DNA of 64,000 bases from Channa striata (Eukaryota; Chordata; Actinopteri; Anabantiformes; Channidae). The notes beneath the pieces are model-generated. The model saw nothing but the letters and a program-made list of their open reading frames with translations. It did no database searches and was not told the DNA's origin. Positions 19,676-31,817 of the stretch are shown piece by piece (the first letter of the stretch is position 1; each line of letters starts with the position of its first letter). Location: the NCBI GenBank assembly GCA_033026295.1, contig CM065180.1:19621523-19685522 (forward strand), given 5' to 3'. The translations under genes and the position numbers were made by a program.

Positions 19676-20143
19676 TGTATCTGGCACAGTAATACACAGC
19701 CGAGTCCTCTGTCTTTAAGTTGGACAGTGTCAGATATGTCATGCTGTTGCTGTTGTCTTTGGTGATTTCTATCCGTCCTTGCAGACTGCTGGTATAACCA
19801 TAGCTGCTTGCATCATATCTATATCCCATCCATTCAAAAGCTTTTCCTGCAGGTTGTCTCATCCAGTGCATATTAAAGCTGCTAAACGTGAAACCAGATC
19901 CTCTGCAGGACAGACTCAGAGTCTCTCCAGGCTTTTTCACGACTGAACTGGGAGGAATGGACTCCATACTCTGACCTGAACAACCTGATCACATGAAGCA
20001 AAAGAGAAACCAAGGACAAAGTGAGACAGACATGAGGGAACTTTTCTGATGATCATCAATCTGACAAGTTAAAGCAGAAAGAATGAGCAGAACTTACAGG
20101 TGAGAGAGAGAACAAGCAGCAGCAGAGTGAGTGTGTTGATCAT
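19676..20143 (-). CDS. ighv: IGHV segment, family III, open
   Basis: Leader exon 20098-20143 (MINTLTLLLLVLSLTC), V exon 19676-19984. FR1 SMESIPPSSVVKKPGETLSL, CDR1 region GFTFSSFNMH, FR2 WMRQPAGKAFEWMG (AFEW replaces GLEW), CDR2 YDASSYG, FR3 ending AVYYCARY. RSS 19637-19675: consensus CACAGTG, 23 bp, ACAAAAACT, better than other family III heptamers. Perfect octamer at 20228-20235. Confidence 0.91.
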
Positions 20144-20227
20144 CCTGAGGCTGGAGATGTGACCTCTGATGCTCCACACACAGTATAAGAGCAGGACACA
20201 AGGACACAGGGACAGAGGGACACTGTC

Positions 20228-20235
20228 ATTTGCAT
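20228..20235 (-). promoter_or_regulatory. Perfect Ig octamer
   Basis: ATGCAAAT on minus, 85 bp upstream of the leader ATG at 20143, same spacing as in the 4715 gene. Confidence 0.8.
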
Positions 20236-20465
20236 CAGGGTTTCATGTGGAGGGAGGGGCTCCTCGTGTAAAAGTAATTGTATTGATTGTATCATTTATC
20301 ATCTGTTCATGACATAATTTACATTTAATTGTGTGAACATGAACATTGGTTTTATTTTGTAGAGTTTTGCCGTATTAAACTTCAACTCAACAAGAACTTA
20401 AAGATCTTCTGTGACGTTTCTGTCTGGGTGCTGAGCTTATGAATAAGTCTTGTAGGAGTCTCTGT

Positions 20466-20540
20466 CACTGTGGGACCAATTACACAGTAACACACAGTTT
20501 TCTTAGGCTGCAGATTCTGTCCACACTTTTAGTCAGATTG
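20466..20540 (-). pseudogene. ighv: IGHV relic, FR3 end plus heptamer
   Basis: Minus strand: GQNLQPKKT-like codons, a Tyr-Cys, then CACAGTG at 20466-20472. There is no recognisable nonamer 23 bp on and no upstream V exon. An isolated family II relic. Confidence 0.5.
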
Positions 20541-20544
20541 TTTT

Positions 20545-21045
20545 TATTTATAATTAATTTATGCTCTTATTTACTGAAGGTTTTTGCAGATGTTTGGAGA
20601 CACAGAAACAAATGACAATATCATGTGACTGTCTCTAAGTTTTATAGTCATGTCAATTTTACTGTTATAGACATTTTTATAAATAAAGGCAAATCAAGTT
20701 GTTTCATGGTGACATGAATTTATTATATATGTGAATGAAACAGGGAAACTTACAATATAATCACCTGAAATCACAGTAAGTCAGTTTCCCTTCAGTATAA
20801 ATCAACTTTATTAAGTTACCGTAGTTTGTTTTTTCAGTTGTCTTTTAACAAAAATGCATCTCACTCACATTAGCGGGACTTACATTTATTCATTTTATGT
20901 CTTAGTATCATTGGAAGAAGATTTTAAAGTGATAAAAAAGGGGCTAAAATAATTTTTTTAATGTATTTTTTATGCCATGAACGTCCAAAAGTGTTGAGTA
21001 TAACAGATCTGAGATAAAACGTTTTGACTGTGTCTGACTTTGTTT
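20545..21045. other. Intergenic, no gene seen
   Basis: AT-rich DNA with no V motif or transposon signature that I can support. Confidence 0.5.
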
Positions 21046-21090
21046 GACTTGGGGTTTTTGTTCAGTGTTTCAACCTCCTGTGTCACTGTG

Positions 21091-21524
21091 AGTCTCTGGC
21101 ACAATAATAAACAGCAGAATCTTCAGTTTTCAGACTGTTCATCTGCAGATACACCTGCTGTCTGCTGTTGTCTCTGGAGATGGTGAACCGGCCTTTCACT
21201 GACTGAGAGTAAGAAGTGGTAACACCACCATTGCTGATGTAAGCGATCCACTCCAGTCCTTTTCCCGCGGCCTGTCGGACCCAGTTCATGTCATAGCTGC
21301 TGAATGTGAATCCAGATCCAGTACAGGTCAGTGTGTGAGATTCTCCAGGTCTTTTAACAACTGGTTCAGATTCTGTCAGAGTCTGAGCATCAACACCTGT
21401 CAGGACAGTAAAGCAAACGGGTCAAACGCAGCAAACCTAAAGTGTCAGAAAACATTAAATAAGAGACTAGTTCACCTGCCAAGTAGATCCACATTAAAAC
21501 CATCAGTCCTGTCCTACAGTCCAT
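21091..21524 (-). CDS. ighv: IGHV segment, family I, open
   Basis: Leader exon 21476-21524 encodes MDCRTGLMVLMWIYLAG, one codon longer and different in its second half from other family I leaders. V exon 21091-21396: DAQTLTESEPVVKRPGESH, CDR1 region GFTFSSYDMN, FR2 WVRQAAGKGLEWIAY, CDR2 ISNGGVTT, FR3 ending AVYYCARD. RSS 21053-21090: CACAGTG, 22 bp, ACAAAAACC. Octamer variant 21600-21607. Confidence 0.91.
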
Positions 21525-21619
21525 CCTGTTAAACTGTGTGTCCACTGTCCTCTGTCGTCCTCTGTGCAGACACATAAGTAGAGGTGGAAGACATCAGAGT
21601 TTTGCATTGACTCCTCCTC

Positions 21620-22915
21620 ACATAGAAGATGGTAAGAAACATGAAACATTTATTTTATATTATTTGTTTATACTGATAGTGAGAAGACACTGGACAAAGA
21701 ACAAAGTGTGTAAATATGTGTAATAAAGTCTGATAAACAACAAAATCACAGAATATTATGGAATGAAGCTGCTTTGGTTTTATGAGTTTCTGGTAAAATG
21801 TTTCAACCAATGACCAGATGAACACAATTCATTCTTTTGAGCTACTGCTGTGTTGTTTATTTGATGTAAATCAATGTTAGACCAGTAATGACACATTATT
21901 TAATAAGAACAATAAGAAACATCAACATGGTTTATCAAACTTATACAGATGCTTTACTGAACTTTACTTATTAGCTTTTCTTTGTCCTTTCTTTTCACAA
22001 TGTTCAGTCATGATGATTCAGACTGTTCACCAATATTCTGCTGTAAATGGAAAACACATCTATGGTCTGCAAAAACTTCCAGCACATCCTGAATGAAACA
22101 TGACAAAGTATCTTATTTGTTCCACAATTTCACACAGGAGACAACGTTTCCTGAAACTTGTCTGAAGCCTGACAATCATAGACCTTGTTTATTAAACTTA
22201 CATATTTATAATTTTCAGTAGGACGTCAGGAATCAACTCTGAGTTCTGGTGTTTTACTTAACAATTAAAAAACCTTTAACAGAAACGATGTGTTTTCTAA
22301 TCTGAAACACTGGTTTGAAACATTTTTGATTGTTTTTTTTTTTTAGGCTTTACAAATTATAATTTATTTTATTAGAAACCCAGCTGTAATATTCTGTAAA
22401 TATTTCTGAATTTAAAACCAAACTGTTAATGCTTAAAATAAAAATTAATCTCACAGAATTATGTAAATTCTTGTAGAAGAGGAGACGTTAATATATATTT
22501 TTAGGCTAATTTAAACATGATCATGTACAATTTTTTTCTACATTATTAATATTCACATTATATTAACAATAATGTTCAATTTAAAAGGAACGATTCTTTT
22601 CATGGTGTGTAAGACTGACTTTAGATACATATATATTAATTTATTTGCTGCATTAATGTATGTATTTATTTCACTTGGTTTGCAGTTTTGCATGAAACAG
22701 GTTTCAGTTGTGGATTTGAAGACGGTTTTAGACATAAATAGACTATTTGCCTGCGGGTTTACGGTTCAGCTGTTTGCCCTCCTGTGCAGTGTATGCAGAT
22801 CTCAGACAGGCCGAGTGTTGTAGGACTCAAGATCGGTCTTAAAACCACTTTTTCAAGGTCTCAGTCTTGTCTTGGTCTCGGTTAAGGTGTTCTTGACTAC
22901 AACACTAATACAGAC
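21620..22915. other. Intergenic, no gene seen; right part duplicated
   Basis: AT-rich. From about 22340 it parallels 190-600. Open frames around 22553-22823 are frame noise in this flank. Near 22000 there is a partial copy of the block described at 14.1-14.3 kb (gattattcagactg-like). Confidence 0.5.
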
Positions 22916-22917
22916 TC

Positions 22918-23146
22918 ACTTCCACCTGTAGGTCTGTACATTCTTATCCACCCGTCCATTTTCTTATTTGGGTCACATGGGGCTGGACAGGTCTCTGGTC
23001 TCTCTCAGGGACACAGAGAGTCAAACACAGACAGACAACCATTCACACTCACATTCACACCTACAGGCAATTTACAGTCACCAATTAACCTCGTATGTAT
23101 GTTACTGGACTGTGGGACTGTTATTATTTTAAGGAAAATTCTTTAT
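22918..23146. repeat. Teleost interspersed repeat, second copy
   Basis: Near-identical to 602-830 and similarly placed just 3' of a family I V gene. Confidence 0.6.
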
Positions 23147-23263
23147 AATAATCTCACCATGAAAATTTTATTAAAACGTGTGAATTAAAGTTATCAGCTG
23201 TCATCAGGTAAAAAAAGAGGAAGTAGTTTTTGTACGACTCTCCTATTACTGTCTCTCACTGTG

Positions 23264-23707
23264 AGGTGTCGTGCACAGTAATAAACTGCTGTGTCCTCAG
23301 TCTTCAGGTTGTTCATCTGTAGATAAACTTTACTGCTGGAGTCGTCTCTGGAGATGCTGAATCTGCCCTGGACTGACTGGGAGTAATATTTAGAAGAACT
23401 TCCTGTGTGTATAAATGCGATCCACTCCAGTCCTTTACCAGGAGCCTGTCTGACCCAGACAAACTCCAAGCTGCTGAATGTGAATCCGGAGCCAGTACAG
23501 GTCAGTGTGTGAGATTCTCCAGGTCTTTTAACAACTGGTTCAGATTCTGTCAGAGTCTGAGCATCAACACCTGCAGAGACACAAGGAAATAAAAGCATGT
23601 GTTGTCTTACGTTGGTAGCAAAAACAAAAAAAGTCCCATTAATATTTGAAGAAATCATCACCTGCCCAGCAGATGGTTAAAAGCAACAGTCCTGTCCTAC
23701 AGTCCAT
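23264..23707 (-). CDS. ighv: IGHV segment, family I, open
   Basis: Leader exon 23662-23707 (MDCRTGLLLLTICWAG), V exon 23264-23570. FR1 DAQTLTESEPVVKRPGESH, CDR1 region GFTFSSLEFV, FR2 WVRQAPGKGLEWIAF, CDR2 IHTGSSSK, FR3 ending AVYYCARH. RSS 23225-23263: CACAGTG, 23 bp, ACAAAAACT. Octamer variant 23770-23777. CDR2 is identical to the 956 gene, whereas CDR1 differs, as expected of recent duplicates. Confidence 0.92.
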
Positions 23708-23799
23708 CCTGTGTCCACTGTCCTCTGTCGTCCTCTGTGCAGACTGATAAGAAGAGGTGGAAGACGGAGTTTTGCATTGACTCCTCCTTAGTCTTTAAC

Positions 23800-24196
23800 A
23801 TTGACTTTGATTTAAATATCATCTGCGGTTTAATGAAACTGGCAAATACAACTTTGACTTCAAAAACAAAAGTTCAATGGAGCTTCATGAATATTTCAAT
23901 ATCATCTGCAAATCCATTATCTAAATGTTAAGAGTTTATGCAGTAAACACTAATAGTTGCAGACATATGAGTATCAAATATCGAAGATAAGATTTACATG
24001 TAGTTATCAAAGCAAAAATTTCATCGATTTTTTAAAATCATCATATATATTGTGATTGTAGGATAAAAATGGCTGTAAATAAAACTAAGACCTGTGAGAC
24101 AGGACATCAAAAAACAAATGGGACAATTCAAATAATGTTCAACATTAAGTTGAAGTATTTGTATGATGTAGGATCAGGATCCAGCTGATGGGAGCT

Positions 24197-24262
<66 letters not shown>

Positions 24263-25360
24263 CTTACTATTGTGAGTAAAGCTACATTAATTTGATTGTA
24301 TTATTAAAGAGTTTTCATTTGATAACATTATTTAGTTAATTGTATAAAATTAACTGTGGCCTATAGTATGATTGGAGTCTTTTTTAATATAAAATATGAT
24401 TTATGTCTTTTTCACTGTTTTCCAGCTACTGACAGTCTGTTCCAGTCTAATGGTTGTGACTTGAACAGACTGTTGCGACACTCTTGACCACACACATACA
24501 CACACGACCTTCACGTCCATGTGAGGGGACAGACAAGGAGGCCAATAGTTCTGATGGTAAATTAAGAAATTGTATTTCAGAAAAGCCTCTTTGTAAAAGG
24601 TGTCAAATATTTCTGTCAGTTAGTTGAAAGTATGAGAACAACGTCCACGTGTGACTGTAACTGTGAACTCATCTTTGAATTGATTCATTCAGTGTCGTGT
24701 GTTAAAGCTTAAAGCTTTTGTAGCTTTACAGTAACAGACTGGATGATAAAAATAAAATGAAAACTAAATAATCATCAATCAATAGTCATTTGAATAGATT
24801 TACTTTACCTCCTCCACTCTGTACAATTAGAGTCTGATGATATGAAAAATGAATTAAGATGCTTTTATTCTTTTTGACTTTTGTTTAATTTTTTCTAGTC
24901 ACATTTGATGAACAAATTTTATACTTTAACAACTGCTGATGGAAACAAATAACATCTTATAGTTTTTAATTTATGTCAGATGATTCCAGTCTCTTACCCT
25001 CTAATTAAGTCCAGTTCAGTTAAATTATTTATTGTGCTCAGACGTATTAATGAGCTGGTTACACTGTATATGATTTCTAAATGTAAATTAAATTCAACAC
25101 CTCTATAAAAACATTAAAACAAAACACAAAATATTAAAATCAAGGTGAGGATTTATTTTAGTACTGTTATACTATGCTGCAATAGTTTAGTGAATATGTT
25201 TTTATTCAGAAGGGGATTTTAGTGTCTTAAACGTTTTACCTTTAAACATTTAGTTTTGATTCAATTCTTTATGTTGAACCTCACAAACGTTCACAAATTC
25301 AGACAAATGACAAAAGGATAAAATATTGATCACATTTTGCAGTTTGTTTAACTGATCGAT
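23800..25360. other. Intergenic with CA microsatellite
   Basis: A perfect (CA)n run occupies 24201-24259. The rest is AT-rich; the short frames show no V or transposon homology. This is the longest stretch of the cluster without a visible V remnant. Confidence 0.5.
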
Positions 25361-25405
25361 TGTGCTGAGTTTTTGTTCAGTGTTTCAACCTCCTGTGTCA
25401 CTGTG

Positions 25406-25855
25406 AGTCTCTGGCACAATAATAAACAGCAGAATCTTCAGTTTTCAGACTGTTCATCTGCAGATACACCTGCTGTCTGCTGTTGTCTCTGGAGACGATG
25501 AACCGGCCTTTGAATGAGTCTGAGTAGTAGATGCCGCCACTGCTATAAATAATTGTGATCCACTCCAGTCCTTTTCCTTCAGCCTGTCTGTTCCAAGCAA
25601 TATGTTGATCGCCACTGAATCCTGAGTATGTGCAGGTCAGTCTGTGGGATTCTCCAGGTCTTTTAATTGCTGGTTCAGACTCAGTCAGTGTTTGAGCCTC
25701 AGAACCTGTAAACATTCCAATAACTGATGAACTACTGAAATATACGTGTGTCGTCTTAATAACAGGAGGTTTGTCCTAAAAAAGCAGTTCTTGTTCTTAC
25801 CTGAGCAGTTAGTCGACAAGACGAGAACGACAACAAACACACAGTAATTGATCAT
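25406..25855 (-). CDS. ighv: IGHV segment, family Ib, open
   Basis: Leader exon 25801-25855 encodes MINYCVFVVVLVLSTNCSG; V exon 25406-25705. FR1 SEAQTLTESEPAIKRPGESH, CDR1 GFSGDQHIA, FR2 WNRQAEGKGLEWIT, CDR2 IYSSGGI, FR3 ending AVYYCARD. RSS 25368-25405: CACAGTG, 22 bp, ACAAAAACT. Octamer variant gtttgcat 25957-25964. This is the intact member of the pair with 17906. Confidence 0.91.
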
Positions 25856-26106
25856 TGTTAAAGTCATTTGTCTTTGTCCAGTGTGTGTGTCTGTCCCTGA
25901 TGGAGTCCCATTTCCTCACACTACACACACATATGTAGAGATGGAACAGACCACAGGTTTGCATCAGCTCCTCCCTCTCACTGACAAACACACAACTTCC
26001 CAAACACCTTTAAAAAAAGTACAAAACAATTATGAAACTACAAAAATCTTCTGTTATTGAAGAGCTGCTGATCTTTCTTACTGATTCCCTCTTTTTCTCT
26101 GTCCAC

Positions 26107-26147
26107 ACACACACACACGCACACACACACACACTCTGTCCTTCTGT
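26107..26147. repeat. AC microsatellite
   Basis: Interrupted (CA)n run within the upstream flank of the 25406 gene. Confidence 0.7.
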
Positions 26148-26430
26148 CCCTGTGATGATCCCCTTAGTCTAATGTAAAGTAAAATTATTGTTACAATTTT
26201 AAATGAAACATTTATTGAAATAAATAGACGTTCTATTTCATTGTGTGGAATTCTACCACTTCAGTTCTAGCTTTAATAAATGAATCCATGTTTTAGCAGA
26301 TATAATATAACTTGTGTAACTTTACAGGTAAATGTTGAGTATCAACCATTAATACAGTTTCTAAATCTGCCCCTTTGTTCTGCAGTGAACTGCTCCTGAG
26401 ATTATTGATGGTCTGAGGCTTCAGGTAACA

Positions 26431-26593
26431 AGTGTTGACCTGGCTGCACAGTCACAGAGTCGGACTGTGTCGACTGTTCACACTTCACACCTGTGGAGAC
26501 AAACCTGGAGGATATTGAATCAGTGTCATAATGTGCTGTGATGATTCTGTCCGTGTCTGTGGGATCCAGCAGCAGCAGAGCTACAGAGAACAT
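26431..26593 (-). pseudogene. ighv: IGHV relic, family II leader plus start of FR1
   Basis: Twin of 18594-18756: leader MFSVALLLLDPTD and FR1 (CEQSTQSDSVTVQPGQ), ending at the same base. The truncation therefore predates the duplication. Confidence 0.75.
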
Positions 26594-27449
26594 GGTTGGT
26601 GTTGAAGATGATCCGATGGAATCAGCATGATATCGAGTGTTTGTAGCAGACTTTGCATAGAGAACCACACTGACACATTAATAATCACCTACAGTTTGAG
26701 ACACATCAAAGAGTCAAATGTTCATTTTACATATTCATTTTTTCATTTATCTTTTTACAATTAAAAGTTTTTAATGTGTCTTAACATAACTTGAAAATCC
26801 ATATATGAGACAAGACTGTCTATTGTTCCAGTGTGACATGTTTAAATGACTTATGACTGTAATGATGATTATTGATGATTTAATACATTTTACATTGTAG
26901 CCTGTTTCTTGGATTTTATCCATACACAGAACTTTGATTCAATTTAAAATATTTGATTAGTAAATACAGTTGCGATGTTTAACATGAAGGTTTTTGTTCT
27001 GTTGTTTAATGTCTGTCCATCACTCTGAGAGTTCATGTAATTTTATCTGATACAGCGTGTTTATTGCTAATGATTTAAATATTATTTACTGACATCACAT
27101 TTATTAATTCTTACTTTATTTGTCATCTGAACATTAGGAGCCTTTATGTTTTCTGCACAGCAGCATTTGGTGGGTCATCAGCGAAGTGGAAATGACATGA
27201 ATCAATTCATCCACCGTCTCAACCACTTCTCCTGTTTAGGGCTGCAAAGGCCTGAAGTCTGTCCCAGTGTCAGTGAGAAAAAGGTTCAGTGTGACATGAA
27301 TAAATGTTTAAATAGTTTCTTGACACTTGCTAGAATTTGATCTGATCATTAAGAGTCATTGTTGCTGAAAAAACCCCAATAAACAGGAAGTCACAAACCA
27401 TAACACCAGCTGTTTTTTCAATGTGCACAATCGTTGACATGGTCTCATG

Positions 27450-27463
27450 CTGCCATCTATGGG
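27450..27463 (-). promoter_or_regulatory. CTCF-like motif 22 bp from RSS
   Basis: CCCATAGATGGCAG on minus, 22 bp beyond the nonamer of the 27525 gene. Confidence 0.45.
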
Positions 27464-27524
27464 TCACCAGGAAGATTAAACATTAAGTTTTTGTAAAGCT
27501 TCTCTGCTTCTTTCAACCACTGTG

Positions 27525-27831
27525 TGTTTGGCACAGTAATACACAGCCGAGTCCTCTGTCTTTAAGTTGGACAGTGTCAGATATGTCATGCTGTTGCTGT
27601 TGTCTCTGGTGATTTCTATCCCTCCTTGCAGACTGCTGGTATAACCATAGCTGGTTGCATCATATCTATATCCCATCCACTCCAGTTCTTTTCCTGCAGC
27701 TTGTCTGATCCAGCTCATAGTACAACAGGTAAATGTGAAACCAGAACCTCTGCAGGACAGACTCAGAGTCTCTCCAGGCTTTTTCATTACTGGACTGGGA
27801 GGAATGGACTCCATACTCTGACCTGAACAAC
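27525..27831 (-). pseudogene. ighv: IGHV segment, family III, V exon open, leader missing
   Basis: V exon: SMESIPPSPVMKKPGETLSL, CDR1 region GFTFTCCTMS, FR2 WIRQAAGKELEWMG, FR3 GGIEITRDNSNSMTYL (usual RIEI is GIEI), ending AVYYCAKH. RSS 27486-27524 is consensus with 23 bp. Homology to the 19676 unit ends about 27910, before the leader exon. The intron reads openly upstream (RGLVLTFLITALTFQ) to a GTG at 27953-27955 but to no ATG. I see no usable leader, so I call it an open-frame pseudogene. Confidence 0.75.
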
Positions 27832-27914
27832 CTGATGAAAAGATGGAAACAACAGGACAACATGAGACAGACATGAGGGAACTTTTCTGATGATCATCAA
27901 TCTGAAAAGTTAAA

Positions 27915-28860
27915 GCAGTAATAAGGAACGTGAGGACGAGTCCTCTTGATCCCACAGGAAGTCACTGATCTGACGCCTGGAGCTTAGCTGCTGTTTGTCT
28001 TGTGAGTATTTGTCCGTCTTCTTTCTGCTGTGAATCTTCACACTGACTCTAACTACAACGTCTTTTTAGTCCAGATGTCAACCACAACTTGTCTCCGGTC
28101 TCTCCTTCCTTGTTGCTGAAGCACTGATTCAAACCTTCATCACACACACACACGACTGCTACAGTCTGTGTGTTCTTCATCGTTCACCCTCCAAAGGTCT
28201 AAATATTCTCTTCAGTGGATGAAGCTCTCAGCTGCTCAGTCACTCCTGCCTCTTTCACCAGATCACAAATGTCCCACAGATACAGTTCACATTGTTCCTC
28301 TTCACCCTGTGTTTCTCTGTCACCATGTGTCTTTTATTATGTCTCCCAATATCATGAAAAACACTCTGTGAATAAAATGTTTTAAATGACTTTAGGAGAA
28401 ACTTGAATTTTTTTTGTCCGTATTTGTTTTAGGCTGTAAATTCAGCAAAATGTCAAACTTTGAAAACATTAAAATCAATTGGGGAAAATGAGGCCACATA
28501 ATAAAGACAAAGGAAGAAAATGTTGTTTTGTCAGCAAAAAACTTTGTTGTTGTGATTAATTTGAACGAGTTATTGCAAATAGGTACTTGGCTTTAACTTG
28601 GACTTCACATTCACCTACTAAATAAAACTGAAAACATGAAAATCAATTTGCGAAAATGAGGCCAGATAGTCAAGACAAAAGAAGAAAATGTTGTCAGCAA
28701 AAAACTTTGAAAGGTTCATTTTATTGTAAAGACTCTTCAAGTAAAACTTTCTCCCCTTTTAATTTGAACCATTTAATTTAAATATGTACTACTTTTAATT
28801 TGAAACTTTAAACTGTCATTGCAGGAGACGTGATACTGACACAGCCAGTTATTGTGATTA
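27915..28860. other. Intergenic, with a small tandem duplication
   Basis: 28465-28560 and 28630-28715 are diverged copies of one unit (containing aaaatcaattggggaaaatg and agaaaatgttgt). An AATAAA at 28371 follows a cytosine-rich stretch on plus, but I see no exon to attach it to. Confidence 0.45.
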
Positions 28861-28911
28861 AATAGAGGAAGTAGTTTTTGTCTGACTCTCCTATTACTGT
28901 CTCTCACTGTG

Positions 28912-29363
28912 TCTCTTCTGGCACAGTAATAAACTGCTGTGTCCTCAGTCTTCAGGTTGTTCATCTGTAGATAAACTTTACTGCTGGAGTCGTCTCTGGA
29001 GATGCTGAATCTGCCCTGGACTGACTGAGAGTAATAGATAGGAGAACTAGACGTGCCGATTAAAGTGATCCACTCCAGTCCTTTACCAGGAGCCTGTCTG
29101 ACCCAGACCATGGCATAGCTGCTTAATGTGAATCCAGATGTTGTACAGGTCAGTCTGTGAGATTCTCCAGGTCTTTTAACAACTGGTTCAGATTCTGTCA
29201 GAGTCTGAGCATCAACACCTGTTAAGACACAAAGGAAACAAAAGCATGTGTTGTGTTAAATTGGTGGCTTAAACAAAAACACATGCTGTTAATATTAATA
29301 TTTGAAGAAATCATCACCTGCCCAGCAGATGGTTAAAAGCAACAGTCCTGTCCTACAGTCCAT
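28912..29363 (-). CDS. ighv: IGHV segment, family I, open
   Basis: Leader exon 29318-29363 (MDCRTGLLLLTICWAG), V exon 28912-29218. FR1 DAQTLTESEPVVKRPGESH, CDR1 region GFTLSSYAMV, FR2 WVRQAPGKGLEWIT, CDR2 IGTSSSPI, FR3 ending AVYYCARR. RSS 28873-28911: CACAGTG, 23 bp, ACAAAAACT. Octamer variant 29427-29434. Confidence 0.92.
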
Positions 29364-29885
29364 CGTGTGTCCACTGTCCTCTGTCGTCCTCTGTGCAGAC
29401 TGATAAGAAGAGGTGGAAGACATGAGTTTTGCATTGACTCCTCCTCAGTGTTTAACATTGACTTTGACTTAAATCCCGTTTGTGGTTTGGTAAAATGCAT
29501 ATTTTACTTTACATACAACATATACTCCTGAACAAAAAGGCCGGATAAAAAATTACCAGTAGTCACATGTCGTGCTAGTGGATCATGACCAGGTTGTTAG
29601 TTCTTCACAATGTCAAAGAAGGAACAGGAGCAAGAGACACACACATAGAGAGTAGGCAGTTTATTGAAAATGCATTTAAACTAAATCATGCTGTTTATTA
29701 GCTGATCCAAATTTTTAGACCGTGGCCTTAAAAAGTTCAAATCTGTGCAAAATTTTGGTTTTCATGTAACGTTTCTTCGGGTAAATCAGACTGTCATGAC
29801 CCCCTGATGTCTGTCTGTGAACGTGGCAGGAGTGTTGGGCTGCACAAATTAGAAAGTAGAAAAAAAGTGTGAGTCCAGCAGCCGT

Positions 29886-29971
29886 CCACAGAATAAGAGA
29901 CGTGACAGGTGATGGACAGACGTTGACCTGGCTGCACAGTCACAGAGTCGGACTGTGTCGACTGTTCACAC
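29886..29971 (-). pseudogene. ighv: IGHV relic, FR1 of family II
   Basis: Only QSDSVTVQPGQRLSITC and the acceptor remain, ending within CDR1. No leader, FR2 or RSS. The preceding 29520-29880 stretch resembles no V sequence and I could not classify it. Confidence 0.65.
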
Positions 29972-30763
29972 CTGTGGAGACAAACCTGCAGGATATTGAA
30001 TCATCAACAACCCATGTATATTGAGAACCCCTGAGAGGGACTGAAGACCTGTCCAAGTTGGACTCTGCCTCTCGCCCAGTTACAGCTGAGACAGGATCCA
30101 ACCTCCTGTGACCCTGAACAGAAACATTTACACACAATTCATGAACGGATGGATGATGACGGTGCGGCCCTGTAAAAATCTGGCCTCCTCATACAGACCA
30201 ATATTTATTACTGGCATTGATCTGGTCCCTCATTCTGAACATGGTTTATAAAGTTTCTTTTAGTTTAATAAATTTAATAAAATTTAGTTTAAAAATAGAA
30301 GGTGAAAAAAACTAAATATTCAGGTCTGATCATTATAACAACCAGTTTTTTATGTCCAGTTTTCAGCGTGACTGTCTTCAATTAAACATCTGTCCTCCAG
30401 TCTTCAATCGATGTGTAGATATTGACAAGATTTGCAATAAATCCTCCTTTCCAGGGGAAATATGTCAAGAAAAACTATTTTAAAGGTTTATTTACTTTGT
30501 ATATTTCACTTTTGGAAAATTGGACCAGTTCCAAATTTATTCCGCATGTTGAGTCACTGTGTTTCTTTCTGGACCAGAATTTATTGTTTGTCCAAAATTA
30601 TCTTTTACCTCAAAGTGTAAACAGCAGAACAAATAACTTTAGTATAAAATATGATTTCACAGAGTTAATGTGTGTGTGTCTGCAGCATCTGGAATCATGT
30701 AACTCCCTCACAATAATAACTGTTGGTTATTGTACAGCTGTTCAACCAACTTCAGTCACTGTG

Positions 30764-31208
30764 AGGCTCTCGAGCACAATAATAAACAGCAGAATCTTCC
30801 GTTTTCAGACTGTTCATCTGCAGATACACCTGCTGTCTGCTGTTGTCTCTGGAGATGGTGAACCGGCCTTTCACTGAGTCTGAGTAGTAGATGCCACTGC
30901 TAGGATGGATGTAAGCGATCCACTCCAGTCCTTTTCCAGCAGCCTGTCTGTTCCAGTGAATCCCGGGAGTGTCACTGAATCCTGAGTATGTGCAGGTCAG
31001 TCTGTGAGATTCTCCAGGTCTTTTAATCGCTGGTTCAGACTCAGTCAGTGTTTGAGCCTCAGAACCTGCAGAAATTAAAGCAACTCATCAATTATCACAG
31101 TCACATTGTCTTAAATTCAGACTGTTTGACCTTAAAATAATAATTTTCCTCACCAGTCAGATGAATAACCAGGATGAGGACAGTAACTAAATAATCAGGT
31201 CTGATCAT
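30764..31208 (-). CDS. ighv: IGHV segment, family Ib, open
   Basis: Leader exon 31154-31208 (MIRPDYLVTVLILVIHLTG); V exon 30764-31065 is open throughout although it has no ATG of its own. FR1 SEAQTLTESEPAIKRPGESH, CDR1 GFSDTPGIH, FR2 WNRQAAGKGLEWIAY, CDR2 IHPSSGI, FR3 ending AVYYCARE. RSS 30725-30763: CACAGTG, 23 bp, ACAATAACC. Octamer-like atttacat 31311-31318. Functional twin of the nonsense-bearing 2214 gene. Confidence 0.9.
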
Positions 31209-31379
31209 TGTAAAAGTCCCTTGTCTCTGTCCAGTCCACAGTGTCTCTGTCAGTGATTTAGTTGCTGTTCTTCAGTCTGTGTCACATATGTAGAGATGGA
31301 AGAATCCGACATTTACATTGACTGCTCCTCCTCAAATGAGCTCGTCTCTCATCACTCTCTATGATAATTATTAGAGTTT

Positions 31380-31809
31380 GCGGATCCTTTTATATAATAT
31401 GTTTCATTCATAAAATTATTATATATTCTACTTGTATTTATTTATTTTCACTGGTAGTGAGAGGAGGAGACTGAGTGAAATGATATTAACAGTGTGATGA
31501 TGTTGGATCCATGGACTCAAAGCCACAAGTTACCCAGGTTTAAAAGACAAACGTGACCTTTGACCCTTCATACAGAAGAGCAGTAGGTTGTACATTCTAA
31601 GGGCCCACGAACTTTGGGAGCCCACAGAGACTAGCTTTTGTAATAATAAAATTATTATTAGTAATATATGAGATATTATAAATGGATCTATGAAAGAATT
31701 AAAAATAAGGCTAAATTTCGTCTTATTTCAGCCTCTCCGGTCAAATGACACCCCTCCTCCCCTTTTATGGTTCGGTCCGTCCACCTGGATCCTCTCTGCT
31801 ACCTGCTGA
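31380..31809. other. Intergenic, no gene seen
   Basis: AT-rich flank followed by the insertion site of the hAT-like element. No V relic. Confidence 0.5.
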
Positions 31810-31817
31810 GTCAGATC

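Noticed and set aside
24201..24259. Possible CRISPR-like or tandem array
   Set aside because: A simple dinucleotide microsatellite in a vertebrate genome.
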